From Saposhnikovia divaricata (lineage: Eukaryota; Streptophyta; Magnoliopsida; Apiales; Apiaceae): a stretch of DNA of 64,000 bases. The notes beneath the pieces were generated by a model. The model made no database searches and was not told the DNA's origin. It saw nothing but the letters and a program-made list of their open reading frames with translations. The position numbers were made by a program, and so were the translations under genes. This document shows positions 1 to 10,640 of the stretch, piece by piece. The stretch spans positions 47,613,546-47,677,545 of the forward strand of contig CM071600.1 in assembly GCA_036435485.1 (NCBI GenBank), written 5' to 3'. Position 1 is the first letter of the stretch; every line of letters starts with the position of its first letter.

Positions 1-173
1 TCAACAATATGTTTATTTATATTATGAACTCTATAAGCCCTACTTGTTAAAGAATAACCAAGAAATATAGCTTCGTAGGATTTTGCATCGAATTTACCAT
101 CTTTTCCAATTATCTTGAGCACAAAACACTTAGAGCCAAAAATCTTGAAGTAGCTGATATTTGGCTTCTTGTT

Positions 174-569
174 TCACAACAATTGATATGGAGTTTTGTC
201 CAAAATAGGCCTGATAATAATTCGATTCAACAAATAGCATGCTGTATTCACAACTTCGGCCCAAAAAATCCTAGGCAGCTTGCTTTCTTGAAGTAGAGTC
301 CTTGCTGTTTCTTGAAGTGACCTATTCTTCCTTTCCACCACTCCATTTTGTTGTGGAGTCCTTGGAGTAGAAAATTCATGGGAGATTCCTCTTTCTTCAC
401 AATAGGAAATAAAGTTCTCATTGACAAATTCACCTCCTCTATCACTTCTTATACCTACAAGTCTTGTATCATGCTTGTTCTCAAGTAATTTAATCAGTTT
501 TTTTAAACTCATTAAAAGCACAATTTTTAGTACGAATAAACAATACCCAAGTAAATCTAGAATAATCAT
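174..569 (-). pseudogene. copia-1 integrase core (fragment)
   Basis: Part of the integrase catalytic core, which inserts the element's cDNA into the nucleus. The segment holds the second catalytic Asp in the IRSDRGGEF motif and the catalytic Glu in VVERKNRSL, with the usual PQQNG turn between them. The first Asp lies in the preceding fragment (HLDLFG). The N-terminal 40 or so residues here are not integrase-like, which places a frameshift near position 500. The reading frame runs out near base 174, where the chain should continue to the RT domain beyond the window edge. Confidence 0.85.
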
Positions 570-575
570 CTACGA

Positions 576-1205
576 TTACAAACCATATTGTTTACCTCCA
601 ATACTCTTATAAGATTCTAGACCAAATAAGTCCAAGTGCAGAAGCTCTAAAGGTTTAGAAGTAGATACCATTTTCTTTGCTTTGTGTGTACTTCGAATTT
701 GTTTGCCCATTTGGCATGCTGAACACACTTCAGTCTTGGTATACTTCAGTTTGGGTAGTCCTCTGACCAATTTCTTGCTTGATAATTTATTAATCAAGTC
801 CATGTGTGCATGTCCCAACCTTCTATGCCAAATATATGGATTATTATCCACTGCAGCCAAACAGCATGCTGTTTCCTGCATTTCAAAGTCTAATACATAT
901 ATATTTCCTTCCCTTCTAGCAACTAGGGGGATTTTGTTAGTACCAATAGTAATAATTGATTTATTAATGCCAAACTGAACAATATGCCCATCATCAAATA
1001 ATTGAGTGACACTAAGTAAATTATAAGAAAGGCCTTTGACATATTGCACTTTATCAATCGAAATATTACTATTACCAATAGAACCAATACCAAGGATTTG
1101 AAGAGTCTTACTATTTCCAATTGTAACTCTTCCACCTTTCTTCATTTTGAGACTTTTGAACTGAGACTTGTCTCCACACATATGTCTAGTGCATCCGCTA
1201 TCCAA
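576..1205 (-). pseudogene. copia-1 protease C-part, GAG-pre-integrase and integrase start
   Basis: The first residues carry the copia protease active site (DSG followed by TRHMCG) and the protease body. Around residues 125-165 comes the zinc-binding GAG-pre-integrase domain (IWHRRLGH ... CSACQMGKQ), then the first integrase Asp (LLHLDLFG). The frame ends at 576, about where the integrase core continues in another frame, so there is a frameshift between the two fragments. In the family this is one continuous polyprotein. The N-terminal start is not a true start; protease sequence continues upstream. Confidence 0.85.
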
Positions 1206-1362
1206 AATCCATTGTTTTGACTTTACTTTGGCGGCAAGACATATCTACAAAACAAATAAATTCCAACTCAATGTTTTGGTACCCATATAGGTTTGGGTCC
1301 AAATTGGTTAGTAGAAATAATATATAAAACATTTAAATCAGCTTTCTTGATCCACATTTGGA

Positions 1363-1560
1363 TCACTTTTGATAACTGATTTTGCTTTCTTCACTCTTCT
1401 GGTATGCTGTTTGTCTTCTGTCAGGAGCATTCTGGTCAGCTATTTGTAGTCTGACTGGTCCATTCTGGTATGCTGTTTTCCTTTTATGATTGATTTGAAC
1501 CACACACTGACTTTCCAGATGGCCTTTTCCACCACACTTGTTGCATGTCTTCCAAGGCAT
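1363..1560 (-). pseudogene. copia-1 second zinc-knuckle segment
   Basis: Short open segment with a perfect CX2CX4HX4C knuckle (CNKCGGKGHLESQC), followed by a Gln/Asn-rich stretch in which YQ(N/K) short repeats recur. It lies between the gag segment at 1789-2673 and the protease at 576-1205. Two knuckles in one gag-pol are unusual for copia but known in some lineages. The stretch is bounded by frame breaks. Confidence 0.65.
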
Positions 1561-1788
1561 AGCATAATCGTAAGGTATGCCATTTCTTCAATCGTATTTG
1601 AGTGCACCATGCTTCTTGTTGAAGTTTAAGCCAACTCCTTCTCTAACTAAAGGGACATTTGCCTTCTTCATCATTGTCTTTAAGCTATCTTCTCCTTGAA
1701 CAAACATTTTCATCCCTTTCTCGAGATCCTTGACCTCTTTTTCCAGGAGAGAGATCAGTTCAGCTTGCTGTTTGATCAGAATGGTGTG

Positions 1789-2673
1789 CTATTTGTCTGC
1801 ACATTCAGCTTGCTGTTTTCTCTTCTCAGCAGATTTTGAAGACTCGGCTTGGCTAGACTCTTTGAGCTTGAATGATTTAATACTTTTATCTCTATCTTCA
1901 ATCTCTGACCTTAGATGTCTTAGTTCTTTCATGAGGGCTTCATTCTTTTGTAGAATTACTTTGTTAACTCCTTCAAATTGAACTAGTTTCTCTTTTTGAT
2001 CAGCAATAAGATCATCATGGTTGATTTCAGGAGCCTTTTCAGCCATTAAATCAGAAATGATTTTCTTCAAATGAGTATTCTTCTTTTCCAACTCATTATT
2101 TTTATTTTTCAATTCCATGAACTCAATGATAGATATATTAATTGGTACCTGCATGGTTAGTTCTTCTAACATATTAGGAGAGGTAGGTAAATCAGAATTA
2201 ATTGAGTTTACCTCACTAGCATCTTCTTCCGAATCCGAATAATCACTATCCACATTTTCTTCTCTTATGTATCTTTGTGAGCTATCTTCATCATTTAGAC
2301 CTACAAGTGCTAAATTCACCATGTCTTCACTTGAGTCATAACTGGATTCTGAATCATCATCACTCCAAGTCAGTAAAGCCTTTGATTTTCTCTTGTCTTT
2401 GAAAACAGCTTGCTGTTTTGACTTTAGCTTGTAGCAATCCTTCTTAAAATGGCCTGGCTTGCCACATTCAAAACAAGTTTGCTTCTTGGCTTTCTTGTTG
2501 TTGGAGAACCCTCCTCGATCTCTCTTCATTCTATTTTTCTTCTCAATCAGCCTCTTGAGCTTCTTAGAAATGAGTGCAAATTCTTCATCTGATTCTTCAT
2601 CAGATTCAATCAGCTTGTTGTTTGCACATTCGGCTGGTTTACTGTTTGTAGAATGAAGAGCCAAATTCTTCAT
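1789..2673 (-). pseudogene. copia-1 gag, C-terminal half with CCHC zinc knuckle
   Basis: 294-residue open segment of the capsid/nucleocapsid gene. A CCHC knuckle (CFECGKPGHFKKDC) lies near residues 70-85 and binds the packaged RNA. A long acidic and coiled-coil region follows (many Glu/Lys/Leu, for example around residues 165-270). It is separated from the N-terminal gag segment by in-frame stops near 2706 and 2779. The motif AAACAGCAAGCT (minus strand) recurs in it and reads Lys-Gln-Gln-Ala. Confidence 0.8.
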
Positions 2674-2778
2674 TTTGGCTTGAGGAGTTCGAACACCTTC
2701 AACCTAAATATTATTTATCTTATTTTCAAACCGTTCTAGCTCAGCAAATACAGCTAGGTGATACATGGTGTCAATATT

Positions 2779-3345
2779 TTAAGATGATTCCAAGGCCGTG
2801 ACTTTAGATTCATAAATGAATGGTACGGAACTTAACACTTTCATGTTAATTTCATCTTGTGGAATATCCTTTCTAAGTCTCTTTAAAGAGTTTATAGTGA
2901 CTTGAAACCTTGCTTGTCCTTCCTTTATTGTTTCACCATCTTTGAGCTTGAAATTTCCAAAATCGTTCATTAGCTTGCTAAGCTTCACCTTTCTCAAAGT
3001 GGTCGATCCTTCATGATAAGTTTCCAAGGCATCCCACATTTCCTTTGCCGTTTTTAGAGAAGAGACCTTGTCATATTCAGCTTGATCTAATGCATTCATT
3101 AGAGAGTTTCTAGCTTCTCCATTATAACCACATTTGATAATCTCCTCGGGAGTGAGATCATCAACATCTTTTGGTTTGCCTTTATCATCCAAAAATTCAA
3201 AATTTCATTTCTACACAACTCTTAACACCAGTGGCCTTTTGGACAAGAATGTTTCCATTCTACATTTCCACCAGTTATAATTTTCTGATCCAGTGAGGAG
3301 AGGAGCTCTATTATCAGATTTAGCTTCGAGATAATGTTCAGCCAT
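2779..3345 (-). pseudogene. copia-1 gag, N-terminal half (UBN2/DUF4219-like)
   Basis: Starts at an ATG at 3345 (MAEHYLEAKSDNRAPLLTG...), about 50 bases from the primer-binding site, the expected place for a copia gag start. An in-frame stop and probable frameshift follow near 3210. From 3192 the frame is open again and shows the gag helical core, including 'TAKEMWDALETYHEGS' and 'KVKLSKLMNDFGNFKL', typical of the UBN2 domain. It stops at 2779. It is broken in at least two places. Confidence 0.75.
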
Positions 3346-3379
3346 GATCGATACCTTCCTGTTACAGAAATATTAGTAT

Positions 3380-3396
3380 ACCAAGCTCTGACCAAT
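3380..3396 (-). other. copia-1 primer-binding site (degenerate)
   Basis: On the minus strand the bases next to the LTR read TTGGTCAGAGCTTGGT. This is close to the usual copia site TGGTATCAGAGC, complementary to initiator tRNA-Met, with two bases missing. Confidence 0.5.
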
Positions 3397-5518
3397 TGAA
3401 AAACAACACCTAGAGGGGGGGTGAATAGGTGTTTATGGATAACAATGCTTATTTATGACCTGTTTTGAAATCTACCGAAAACAGCTTGTTGTTTGTGATA
3501 GTGCAGTTTATAAGTAGCGTGCTGTTTGTGCAGTGCAGTATGAAATATGCAGAAAATTAAATATAACACAAGATCTTTTAGCCAGGTTCGACCCCTAATC
3601 CCCTATGGTCTACGTCCTGGTCCCTTACCAAACTTGGTAAGAGAATATATTATTGATCAATTATAAAACCGATTACAAGATCCAACAATATATCTCCCTT
3701 ACACCCTGCTGCTTACAAATGGCTTGCTATTTGCTGTGCTGAACTTACTCTCTAAGCAATACTTCCCAAGTATCCTTCTCTAGCCTAGTTCGACCCACCC
3801 AAAACCTTAAGCCAACCTTGTACAACAACAAATCAATACAACTTGAACTATACAATGATTTTAATAAATACAACTCAACCTATAAACCCTCTGAATATAT
3901 ATAAGCGTGTATAAAAGAGTTTGAGAGGTTTATAAGAATTTTGCAATGAAAGCTATGAAGTTGTGTATAGATTCTTGTTTCTGCACTTTTTTGAATATTC
4001 AAGATAGATGATAAGAACTGAGAAAGAGCAGCTCTTAAATAGGTAAACAAGAACAATTAAACATAATTTTAAAGGCTCCAACGGATAAAATTTCTCAAGA
4101 GACCGTTAGAAGTGTTTTTGTGTTTTTGGTAATGAAGGAGCTTGTTAATCTGATGATAGTGAAGAGATGGAGCGTGTAGAACATGAAGAAGAATATTAGA
4201 TATGATGAGGGAGACAAGAGCATGTGGTTGGTAATGAAAAGTCAAAAGTATCATGCTACTTTTCTTTATTTCAAAGCAAAGAATATATTGTCCCCCAATA
4301 TATTTGAAACGAGTGTGCTGGAGTGATAGAATAATTCAGAGGGTTCATTACAATATTTCTAAAGTTGTCTCCAACAATTGCTCCTTGAAAACCGCAAGTT
4401 TATTTATTTCTGTCAGACAGAAACAGCTTGCTGTTTGCGTTCTGGCAGACATGTTAGCTTGCTGTTTTGGTTCTGATGAGCTGAACAGATACATGGCTTT
4501 ATACTTTTGCATTTCCATATCATCAACCAAGTTTCCTGAGAACATAGATTTGTCTAGTTGATCTTTATCTACAGGAATTCTGAACAGTTGAAAACAGCTT
4601 GCTGTTTGTACAAATAGCTTGCTGCTTATGACAAACTGAATAAACAATCAGTAAGCTATTATACCCTGCAAAACCAAGTTAGTACAATACAGAAATACAT
4701 GATGTTTTAGATCAAACTACAAGCTATCAGCTTGCTGTTTTTGTATTGACTGTGTGCAACTTTCTTGCCAAACTATCATTGTGTCTCAACTTTGGCTTGC
4801 TATTAGATAGACTGATTATACAATCAGTAAGCTAGAGTATCCTGCAAAAACCAAGTGAGTACATACACAACTAGCATGTTGTTTTATATCTACTAATAAG
4901 CCAATGGCTTACTGTTTGTGATCATCAAAACTTTACACAACTAGCATGCTATTTTATATCTACTAATAAGCCAAATGGCTTATTGTTTGTGATCATCAAA
5001 ACTTAGGAGTATCAAGAGTTGTTACAGGAGACAAGCTGCTAAAGAAGTGCATCTGAGCAGGTTAAAGTAAAGTCAAATTACATGTTGCTTGGATGTTTAC
5101 TCGAAAAGTAATAGACAAATTAGAAAGTAATTTTGTCTGTCACTACATTTGTAGTAAGTAGGTGTACACATGTCCTATAATTGTACAACCTCACTTCTCA
5201 GCAGTTAACAAGCATTATTGAGTTTTCTCATTACAACTTAGGACATCTCTCTCAGAAAACGTAGCTGAGAATACTAACATTTGTATTCACAATTTGTAGC
5301 AAAATCTTTATCTAATACAATATTAGATTAAAGTGAGTGATAGTGTTCTTATGTTTTATTTCCGCACTTTCATATATTGTTAAATACAAACACACACTTT
5401 GCTACACAAACATCAAACACAGGTTCAAAACCTTCAAACAAGTTCTTAAAAGAGTTAAATCGAAAGGAAGTTTGAAAATACATTCACCCCTCCTCTGTAT
5501 TTTCTTGTGTGTATTTCA
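3397..5518 (-). repeat. copia-1 5' LTR (about 2.1 kb)
   Basis: The left boundary (TG at 3397) abuts the primer-binding site. The right boundary (CA at 5518) is inferred from the sequence 'cattcacccctcctctg' near 5480, which roughly mirrors 'ctagagggggggtgaatag' near 3410. The partner LTR lies outside the window, so the right edge is not confirmed by alignment. The LTR holds at least eleven copies of the motif AGCTTGCTGTTT or variants, and a stretch at about 4860-5000 that repeats itself (agcatgttgttttatatctactaataag... twice). Small ORFs inside it show no coding signs. Confidence 0.6.
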
Positions 5519-5863
5519 TACTCAAAAAAAACATTGTACTTGAATAGTGATTAGTGGATATATAATAATCATGTTTAGAGAGATAAATAAATTGCGTGGT
5601 ATATTTTTTTTCTTAATAATAATAAGACATTTTTGTTATTATTCTTGATATGAAAATTATTTAATATGATTGAAATCGAATAAAATATATAGAAAGATTA
5701 AAGAAAAAAATGATTTTTTAAAATAAGATCAATAGTAATACATATTTCAGATATGGACTCTATGTTAGTTAAATAGCTACATAAAATATATAGTTGTGTT
5801 AATTATATTATTTACAATTATGTTAAACGAAAGATAATATTTTTAATAGGATATTAGATTATT
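5519..5863. other. AT-rich intergenic DNA
   Basis: No ORF, RNA gene or repeat boundary recognised; mostly A/T runs. Confidence 0.6.
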
Positions 5864-6082
5864 GGCCTGTTTGACTCACCTTAATATAAGGACTTATGGA
5901 CTTATTTTCGGGTAAAAATTTTATATTTTGATAATTTTTATTTACACAAGTATTTAATGTATATTTGAGATTCAATAAGTTGCAAAAATAAGTTGGAAAA
6001 TAAGTTGGAAAGTTAAGAATCTTAACTTTCAACTTAAAATAAGTTGACTTATTCTGAAAAATAAGTTCCCCCAAACACCCCC
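5864..6082. mobile_element. MITE, copy A
   Basis: Ends GGCCTGTTTGACTCACCTTA and, inverted, GGGGGTGTTTGGGGGAACTTA, with an internal AACTTATTTT motif near both ends. An inverted copy of the same sequence lies at 60602-60818. There is no coding content. The target duplication is not clear, so the superfamily is unassigned. Confidence 0.6.
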
Positions 6083-6245
6083 TACATATAATTGCAAAGT
6101 GTATGATCGATGAGTCAAATTGTGGGTTTATAAAAGTAACAAGATTAATTATCATAAATTATAAAAAATAACTTCGTGGATTGAATATAAATTTAATTAA
6201 ATTTAACACTTTTTAATATTATTCTGACGGTTCCCATTTGCCTAT

Positions 6246-6750
6246 TGATATGGGCTGAAAATAAGCCCTAAAGACATATTTAATGTGGCATTAACTAGGC
6301 CGAGAATAGTCCAAACGTGGGGCCCACCAGCTGGGCCCAAAACCCTAAATATAATATTAATTTCGTAATTGATATTAAGGGTAATAAACAGCTCAGCAAA
6401 CAAGAGTTGGATAAGGATAATATCCCTTTCAAACTTATCCAATAAGGCATCCAATTCAATATGGAAACTGATTCCTACAAGGAATAGATCTAGAACATTC
6501 CTCAAAGACTTGTCCATCAAGTCTCCGAATCCTACCATAATTCTAAGGCTTCTCAGCCTATATAAAGGGCCTGACCCCTCATTCTCAGAACTACGTTTTG
6601 GCTTGATTCTTGATATTCATCAAGGTACGTAGGCATCTTGTTAGGACCGAGTTAGTCCCCGACAACAAGAGCAGCCATTAAAGCTCGAAGCTCCCACAAA
6701 CCTTAGTAGTTAATACGCAATAAATATACCCTACTTTTTATTCCACAACA
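6246..6750 (+). repeat. GAG-1 5' LTR
   Basis: 505 bp, TG...CA ends (TGATATGG ... CCACAACA). The probable promoter is TATATAAAG at about 6560. Same sequence as 13303-13807. Confidence 0.95.
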
Positions 6751-6752
6751 TT

Positions 6753-6769
6753 TGGCGCCGTCTGTGGGA
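6753..6769 (+). other. GAG-1 primer-binding site
   Basis: TGGCGCCGTCTGTGGGA begins two bases after the 5' LTR. The TGGCGCC start is typical of plant Ty3/gypsy elements. Confidence 0.85.
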
Positions 6770-6783
6770 CCACAACATCAACC

Positions 6784-9477
6784 ATGGTTCAAACACGAAG
6801 AACAACACCAGTTGCAACTGAGGCCATACCTCTTAGATCTGCTCCACCCATCACCGAACAGGTTCCCCCAGCATCAGGGGCGATTGCCCAACAAGCTCCG
6901 CCAACATCAAGGGCGATCGTCCAATCTCAAGTTTCTCAACAATCAGGGGCGATCCCCCACGTTGAGAGTACATTATCTCCGATTACCCGTACAAGACGAG
7001 AAACCAATCCTCTTCAGATGGTGGTCTCTCCTCTGATTGATCCAAACAACCCATCGCATGGGGTCCAGATCCACACTACAGATCTCCCCGTGAGTACTAA
7101 CCCGACATACGGGCTGCCTAATTATCCTCCTATCCAAGGGACAGGCCCAAGTGGTCACGCTTTGCAGATCCGAGATCGAGAGTATCACGATTATTCGGGT
7201 CCTTATACTGATGAAACCTCCTCCGACGATGAGGATGATGACGGTGATGGAGCCCCGAGGAGGCGACGTGCTAGTAGAGAACATCGAAGGAGGACTCAAG
7301 ACATCCGTGATGGACAATCTTTGACAACTGCTGAAAGGATCAAGGCTTATGAGGCCGAGATCTTAAAATTGAAGGAAGATATGGCAAGGGAACAAGCTAG
7401 GCTAAATCAAACTCAGCCTCCTCCAACTGCAGGAAGGATTCCCATCATTGATTTGGAGAGGTCTTCAAGGAGACAAAGAAGGGCTGATGCCTCATTCGGA
7501 AGAACAACCACAAGGATGGAAATTCCCAAGGGAAACCCCAAAGATCTGATGCCTCTCGGAGATCCTGATGATCCAACACCCCCGTTCACCGAGGAAGTGA
7601 TGAATGCTCACATCTCAAGGAAGTTTAAGATGCCTACAATAAAGGCTTATGATGGAACGGGTGATCCCGCAAACCACGTCAGGACGTTCTCGAACGCACT
7701 GCTGCTGCAGCCTGCAAGTGATGCCCTAAAGTGCAGAGCGTTCCCCCAAACCTTGTCGGGCATGGCTCAGAGATGGTATAGCCGATTGCCTGCGAACTCT
7801 ATTGGCTCTTTTAAGGAGTTGAGTGCCGCCTTCGTTAGCCAATTCATTAGCGGAAGGGTGCATGAGAAGAGCTCCGCATCTCTTATGTATGTGGTGCAAG
7901 GAAAGAATGAAAATCTGAGGGACTACCTCAAGAGATTCACTAAGGAGACCCTGAATATCACTGATTTGGAAAATAAGGTGGCAATGGTAGCCCTGGAGCA
8001 CGGAACCACTGACCTCTTCTTCAAGAGATCATTGGCGAAGCATCCCCCTGAGAACATGGCTGAGCTCCAACGAAGGGCTGATAAGTATATTAAAGCTGAG
8101 GATAGCTTGAATAAAGAAACCACCGTAGGTGGAGGAGGAAGTAACAATGACTCCAAGAAGCGAAAGCAAGACAAGGACTATGATGATCAAGAGTATGATG
8201 CTAGGGACAAGTATCCCCGAACTAGCGAGGACTCCGACTCTGCCCCTAAGAAGAACCAAGGGTCAAGGTTCACTGAGTATGCAAGGTTGAATACTCCTAG
8301 GAGTCGAATCTTGTTGGACATTGAGAATGATAAGGATTTCAGATGGCCGAATCCACTCAGGGGTGATCCCGCAAAGAGAAACCAGAATCAGTATTGCAGA
8401 TTCCATAGAGACGTGGGGCATGACACTGACGATTGTAAGCAACTCAAAGATGAGATTGAGTTTTTGATCCGTAGAGGGAAGCTGAGGCACTTCACTAAGG
8501 GTGAAGACCGTGCTAATCAGAGAAGAGACTATAATAGAAGCGATGACGATCAAGATCGCAACCCACAGCCCCGAGGGCCAGTAGTCAACATGATCTCAGG
8601 AGGCCCAACTGCGGCCGGGACAACTAGGAACTCTAGAAAGGCTTATGCCCGAGAGGTGTTGCACATCGTGGGAGAGGCCCAGAAGCGTGCAAAAACTGAG
8701 GTAGCGATTAGCTTTGATGACTCAGACTTGGAAGGGGTGAAGTTCCCCCATGATGACCCGTTGGTCATAACTCCTGTGATTGGAAACTCGGAGGTGAAGC
8801 GAGTCTTGATAGACAATGGAGCTTCCGTTGACATTCTGTTTCATGATGCGTTTGTGAAGATGGGATACACTGATTCTCAGTTGACCCCCAATAACATGCC
8901 TATATACGGATTTAATGGAGTAAAATCCAAAGTTGAAGGGACTATTCAGCTGCCTGTAACTATTGGGCAAGAGCCCAAGGAGGCCACTCAGATGTTGAAC
9001 TTCCTGGTAATCAAGGCAGCTTCAACGTACAACGCTATCCTTGGAAGGACTGGACTTCATGCATTTAAGGCTGTTGCCTCAACCTATCATGTGAAGATCA
9101 AGTTCCCTACCAGGAATGGTGTCGGAGAACATAAAGGTGATCAGAAGATGGCACGAAGCTGTTATGTAGCCTCGTTAAGGCCTGATGGAGTCGGGGGGCA
9201 GGTCCTTCCGATTGAAGACATGGATGTCCACAGTGGTAAGGAACACAAAGAAAGGTCAGCAGAGGACATCACACAGAAGCCTCGGACAGCCATTGAGGCT
9301 AAGGCGTTAACTGACTTTGTGGTTGAGTGCAGCATTGGCAACCGAGAAGTTGGGGGGCAGGAGGTAGTACCCCAAGCAGGAAGTGAACTTCAGAATAAGA
9401 ATGAGGAGACCAGAAGGAGTGGTGGGTGCTCTATTTTGATGGAGCATCAAAAACAAAATCAAGTGGTGCAGGCCTAG
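6784..9477 (+). CDS. Gag-protease polyprotein of GAG-1, with RNase H remnant at its end
   Basis: 897-residue intact ORF starting MVQTRRTTP, 15 bases after the primer-binding site. Residues 1-250 are Pro/Ser-rich and of low complexity, with an acidic DDEDDD patch near 155. The Retrotrans_gag capsid core lies at about 285-400 (AQRWYSRLPANSIGSFKEL, then the LRDYLKRFTKE region). A His/Cys nucleocapsid motif (YCRFHRDVGHDTDDC) lies near 540. A retropepsin-like domain starts near 675 with the active site IDNGASVDIL. From about residue 835 the chain reads into the start of an RNase H domain (KALTDFVVECSIGN), so RT has been cut out between protease and RNase H. The last 15 residues are out of frame relative to RNase H (the LYFDGASK motif is in another frame). 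Capsid and protease may work; replication needs an outside RT. Confidence 0.9.
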   Translation: MVQTRRTTPVATEAIPLRSAPPITEQVPPASGAIAQQAPPTSRAIVQSQVSQQSGAIPHVESTLSPITRTRRETNPLQMVVSPLIDPNNPSHGVQIHTTDLPVSTNPTYGLPNYPPIQGTGPSGHALQIRDREYHDYSGPYTDETSSDDEDDDGDGAPRRRRASREHRRRTQDIRDGQSLTTAERIKAYEAEILKLKEDMAREQARLNQTQPPPTAGRIPIIDLERSSRRQRRADASFGRTTTRMEIPKGNPKDLMPLGDPDDPTPPFTEEVMNAHISRKFKMPTIKAYDGTGDPANHVRTFSNALLLQPASDALKCRAFPQTLSGMAQRWYSRLPANSIGSFKELSAAFVSQFISGRVHEKSSASLMYVVQGKNENLRDYLKRFTKETLNITDLENKVAMVALEHGTTDLFFKRSLAKHPPENMAELQRRADKYIKAEDSLNKETTVGGGGSNNDSKKRKQDKDYDDQEYDARDKYPRTSEDSDSAPKKNQGSRFTEYARLNTPRSRILLDIENDKDFRWPNPLRGDPAKRNQNQYCRFHRDVGHDTDDCKQLKDEIEFLIRRGKLRHFTKGEDRANQRRDYNRSDDDQDRNPQPRGPVVNMISGGPTAAGTTRNSRKAYAREVLHIVGEAQKRAKTEVAISFDDSDLEGVKFPHDDPLVITPVIGNSEVKRVLIDNGASVDILFHDAFVKMGYTDSQLTPNNMPIYGFNGVKSKVEGTIQLPVTIGQEPKEATQMLNFLVIKAASTYNAILGRTGLHAFKAVASTYHVKIKFPTRNGVGEHKGDQKMARSCYVASLRPDGVGGQVLPIEDMDVHSGKEHKERSAEDITQKPRTAIEAKALTDFVVECSIGNREVGGQEVVPQAGSELQNKNEETRRSGGCSILMEHQKQNQVVQA

Positions 9478-9940
9478 TCTTTCAAAACCCCGATTGGGCT
9501 TAAGTTATTCTAGTAGGACTTAGCTTAATATTTATATAGTAGAAGTAGAAATAAGGTTCATTAAAACCATTGCAGAGCATGTTGCTCCGAGTAGGACAGT
9601 AGTACTCTATGTAAGGGTTGAACCCATTTCAAGTTATTAATGCAAGATTGTTTTCCATTCATTGATTGTGATTTTATTTATGTGCCAAGCACCTGATGTG
9701 TGAGTCAAAGAAGACCAAGTACCGAAAATAAAAGAATACACGAATGAAAACAAACGAATGCATACCTCGAATGGTAGAGTTAGGTTACAGCAGATAAGAG
9801 TTTAAGTCCTTGAAGGATCCTGGATAAAGACAAACGTTGAAGTCCTGATGGAACACCCGCTGAAGAAACATATTGCATAGCCCGAAAGCCAATGGAAGGC
9901 TCATCAAGTGGGCAATCAAACTAGGAAAAATTGATGCATG
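9478..9940 (+). other. GAG-1 spacer between the two RNase H remnants
   Basis: Begins with the out-of-frame end of the first RNase H remnant. The rest is non-coding, with stops in all frames. It is clearly related to the same interval in GAG-2 (about 33640-34110), including the stretch near 9650-9780. Confidence 0.7.
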
Positions 9941-10640
9941 GGACGACCATCAAAGCCCAGGCTCTAGCTGACTTCATGGTTGAATATACCATTGACAACC
10001 AAGAAGTCGGGGGGCAGGAGGTAATAGACCAGGAAGGTCAGCAAGGTGAGAAACCCCTGGAAGAAAAGAAGGAGTATTGGATGCTCTATTTTGATGGCAG
10101 GAGGTAATAGACCAGGAAGGTCAGCAAGGTGAGAAACCCCTGGAAGAAAAGAAGGAGTATTGGATGCTCTATTTTGATGGGGCATCAAAAACAAAAAGCT
10201 CTATTTTCATGGGGCATCTAAAACAAAAACCAGTGGTGCAGGTTAAGTTTTGCAAAGCCCCGATGGGTTCACACTCGAGTATGCCTTGAAGATTGGACTT
10301 CCAAACAACCTGCAACGAGGCGGAGTATGAAGCTCTGATGGCCAGCCTTGGATTGACGAGAGCCTGAGGGTGAAGAACCTGAAAGTTTGTGGAGACTCAA
10401 ATCTGGTAGTCTCACAAGTCAATGGAGAGTTTGAGGCTAGAGAAAAGAATATGGCCAAACACTTGAGGATTGTGAAAGCCGTGATAGCCCCGCTCGATAA
10501 ATGCCATGTTGAGTATATCCCAAGAGAGAAAAGAACATTAAGGCCGAAGCCCAGTCTAAGTATGGCTCTTCTGAGATAAAGAATTATGCAGAGAGCTTTT
10601 GCTTCCAGGTCCTGAAGACCCCACCATCGAATCAAAATTG
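9941..10640 (+). pseudogene. GAG-1 second RNase H remnant
   Basis: A second, separate copy of the RNase H domain: 'KAQALADFMVEYTIDNQE' near 9950, the LYFDG motif near 10088, and 'GDSNLVVSQVNGEFEAREKN' in the open segment 10370-10579. An 81-bp direct duplication (10016-10096 and 10097-10177, beginning AGGAGGTAATAGACC) has doubled the part around the LYFDG motif and broken the frame. The matching region in GAG-2 (33095-33637) is a single open frame of 180 residues, so the damage here is specific to this copy. Confidence 0.8.

Larger units (their letters stand above)
1..5518 (-). mobile_element. Ty1/copia LTR retrotransposon, 5' part, cut by window edge (copia-1)
   Basis: Reading on the minus strand from right to left, the sequence shows a long LTR, a degenerate primer-binding site, gag with CCHC knuckles, protease, GAG-pre-integrase and integrase, then the window edge. 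The order protease-integrase before reverse transcriptase is that of Ty1/copia. RT and RNase H must lie left of base 1. All coding parts carry stops or frameshifts, so this copy is dead. The long LTR and the coiled-coil gag would fit the Sirevirus group, but that is an inference. A 12-bp motif (AGCTTGCTGTTT and close variants) recurs all through it; see findings. Confidence 0.9.

Noticed and set aside
4253..4647. Overlapping ORFs of about 100 codons inside the copia-1 LTR
   Set aside because: Both contain the repeated 12-bp word and overlap on opposite strands; no domain is visible.
6242..6632. ORFs on both strands in the GAG-1 LTRs (also 13260-13689)
   Set aside because: They lie inside LTRs, appear identically in both, and have no protein-like composition.
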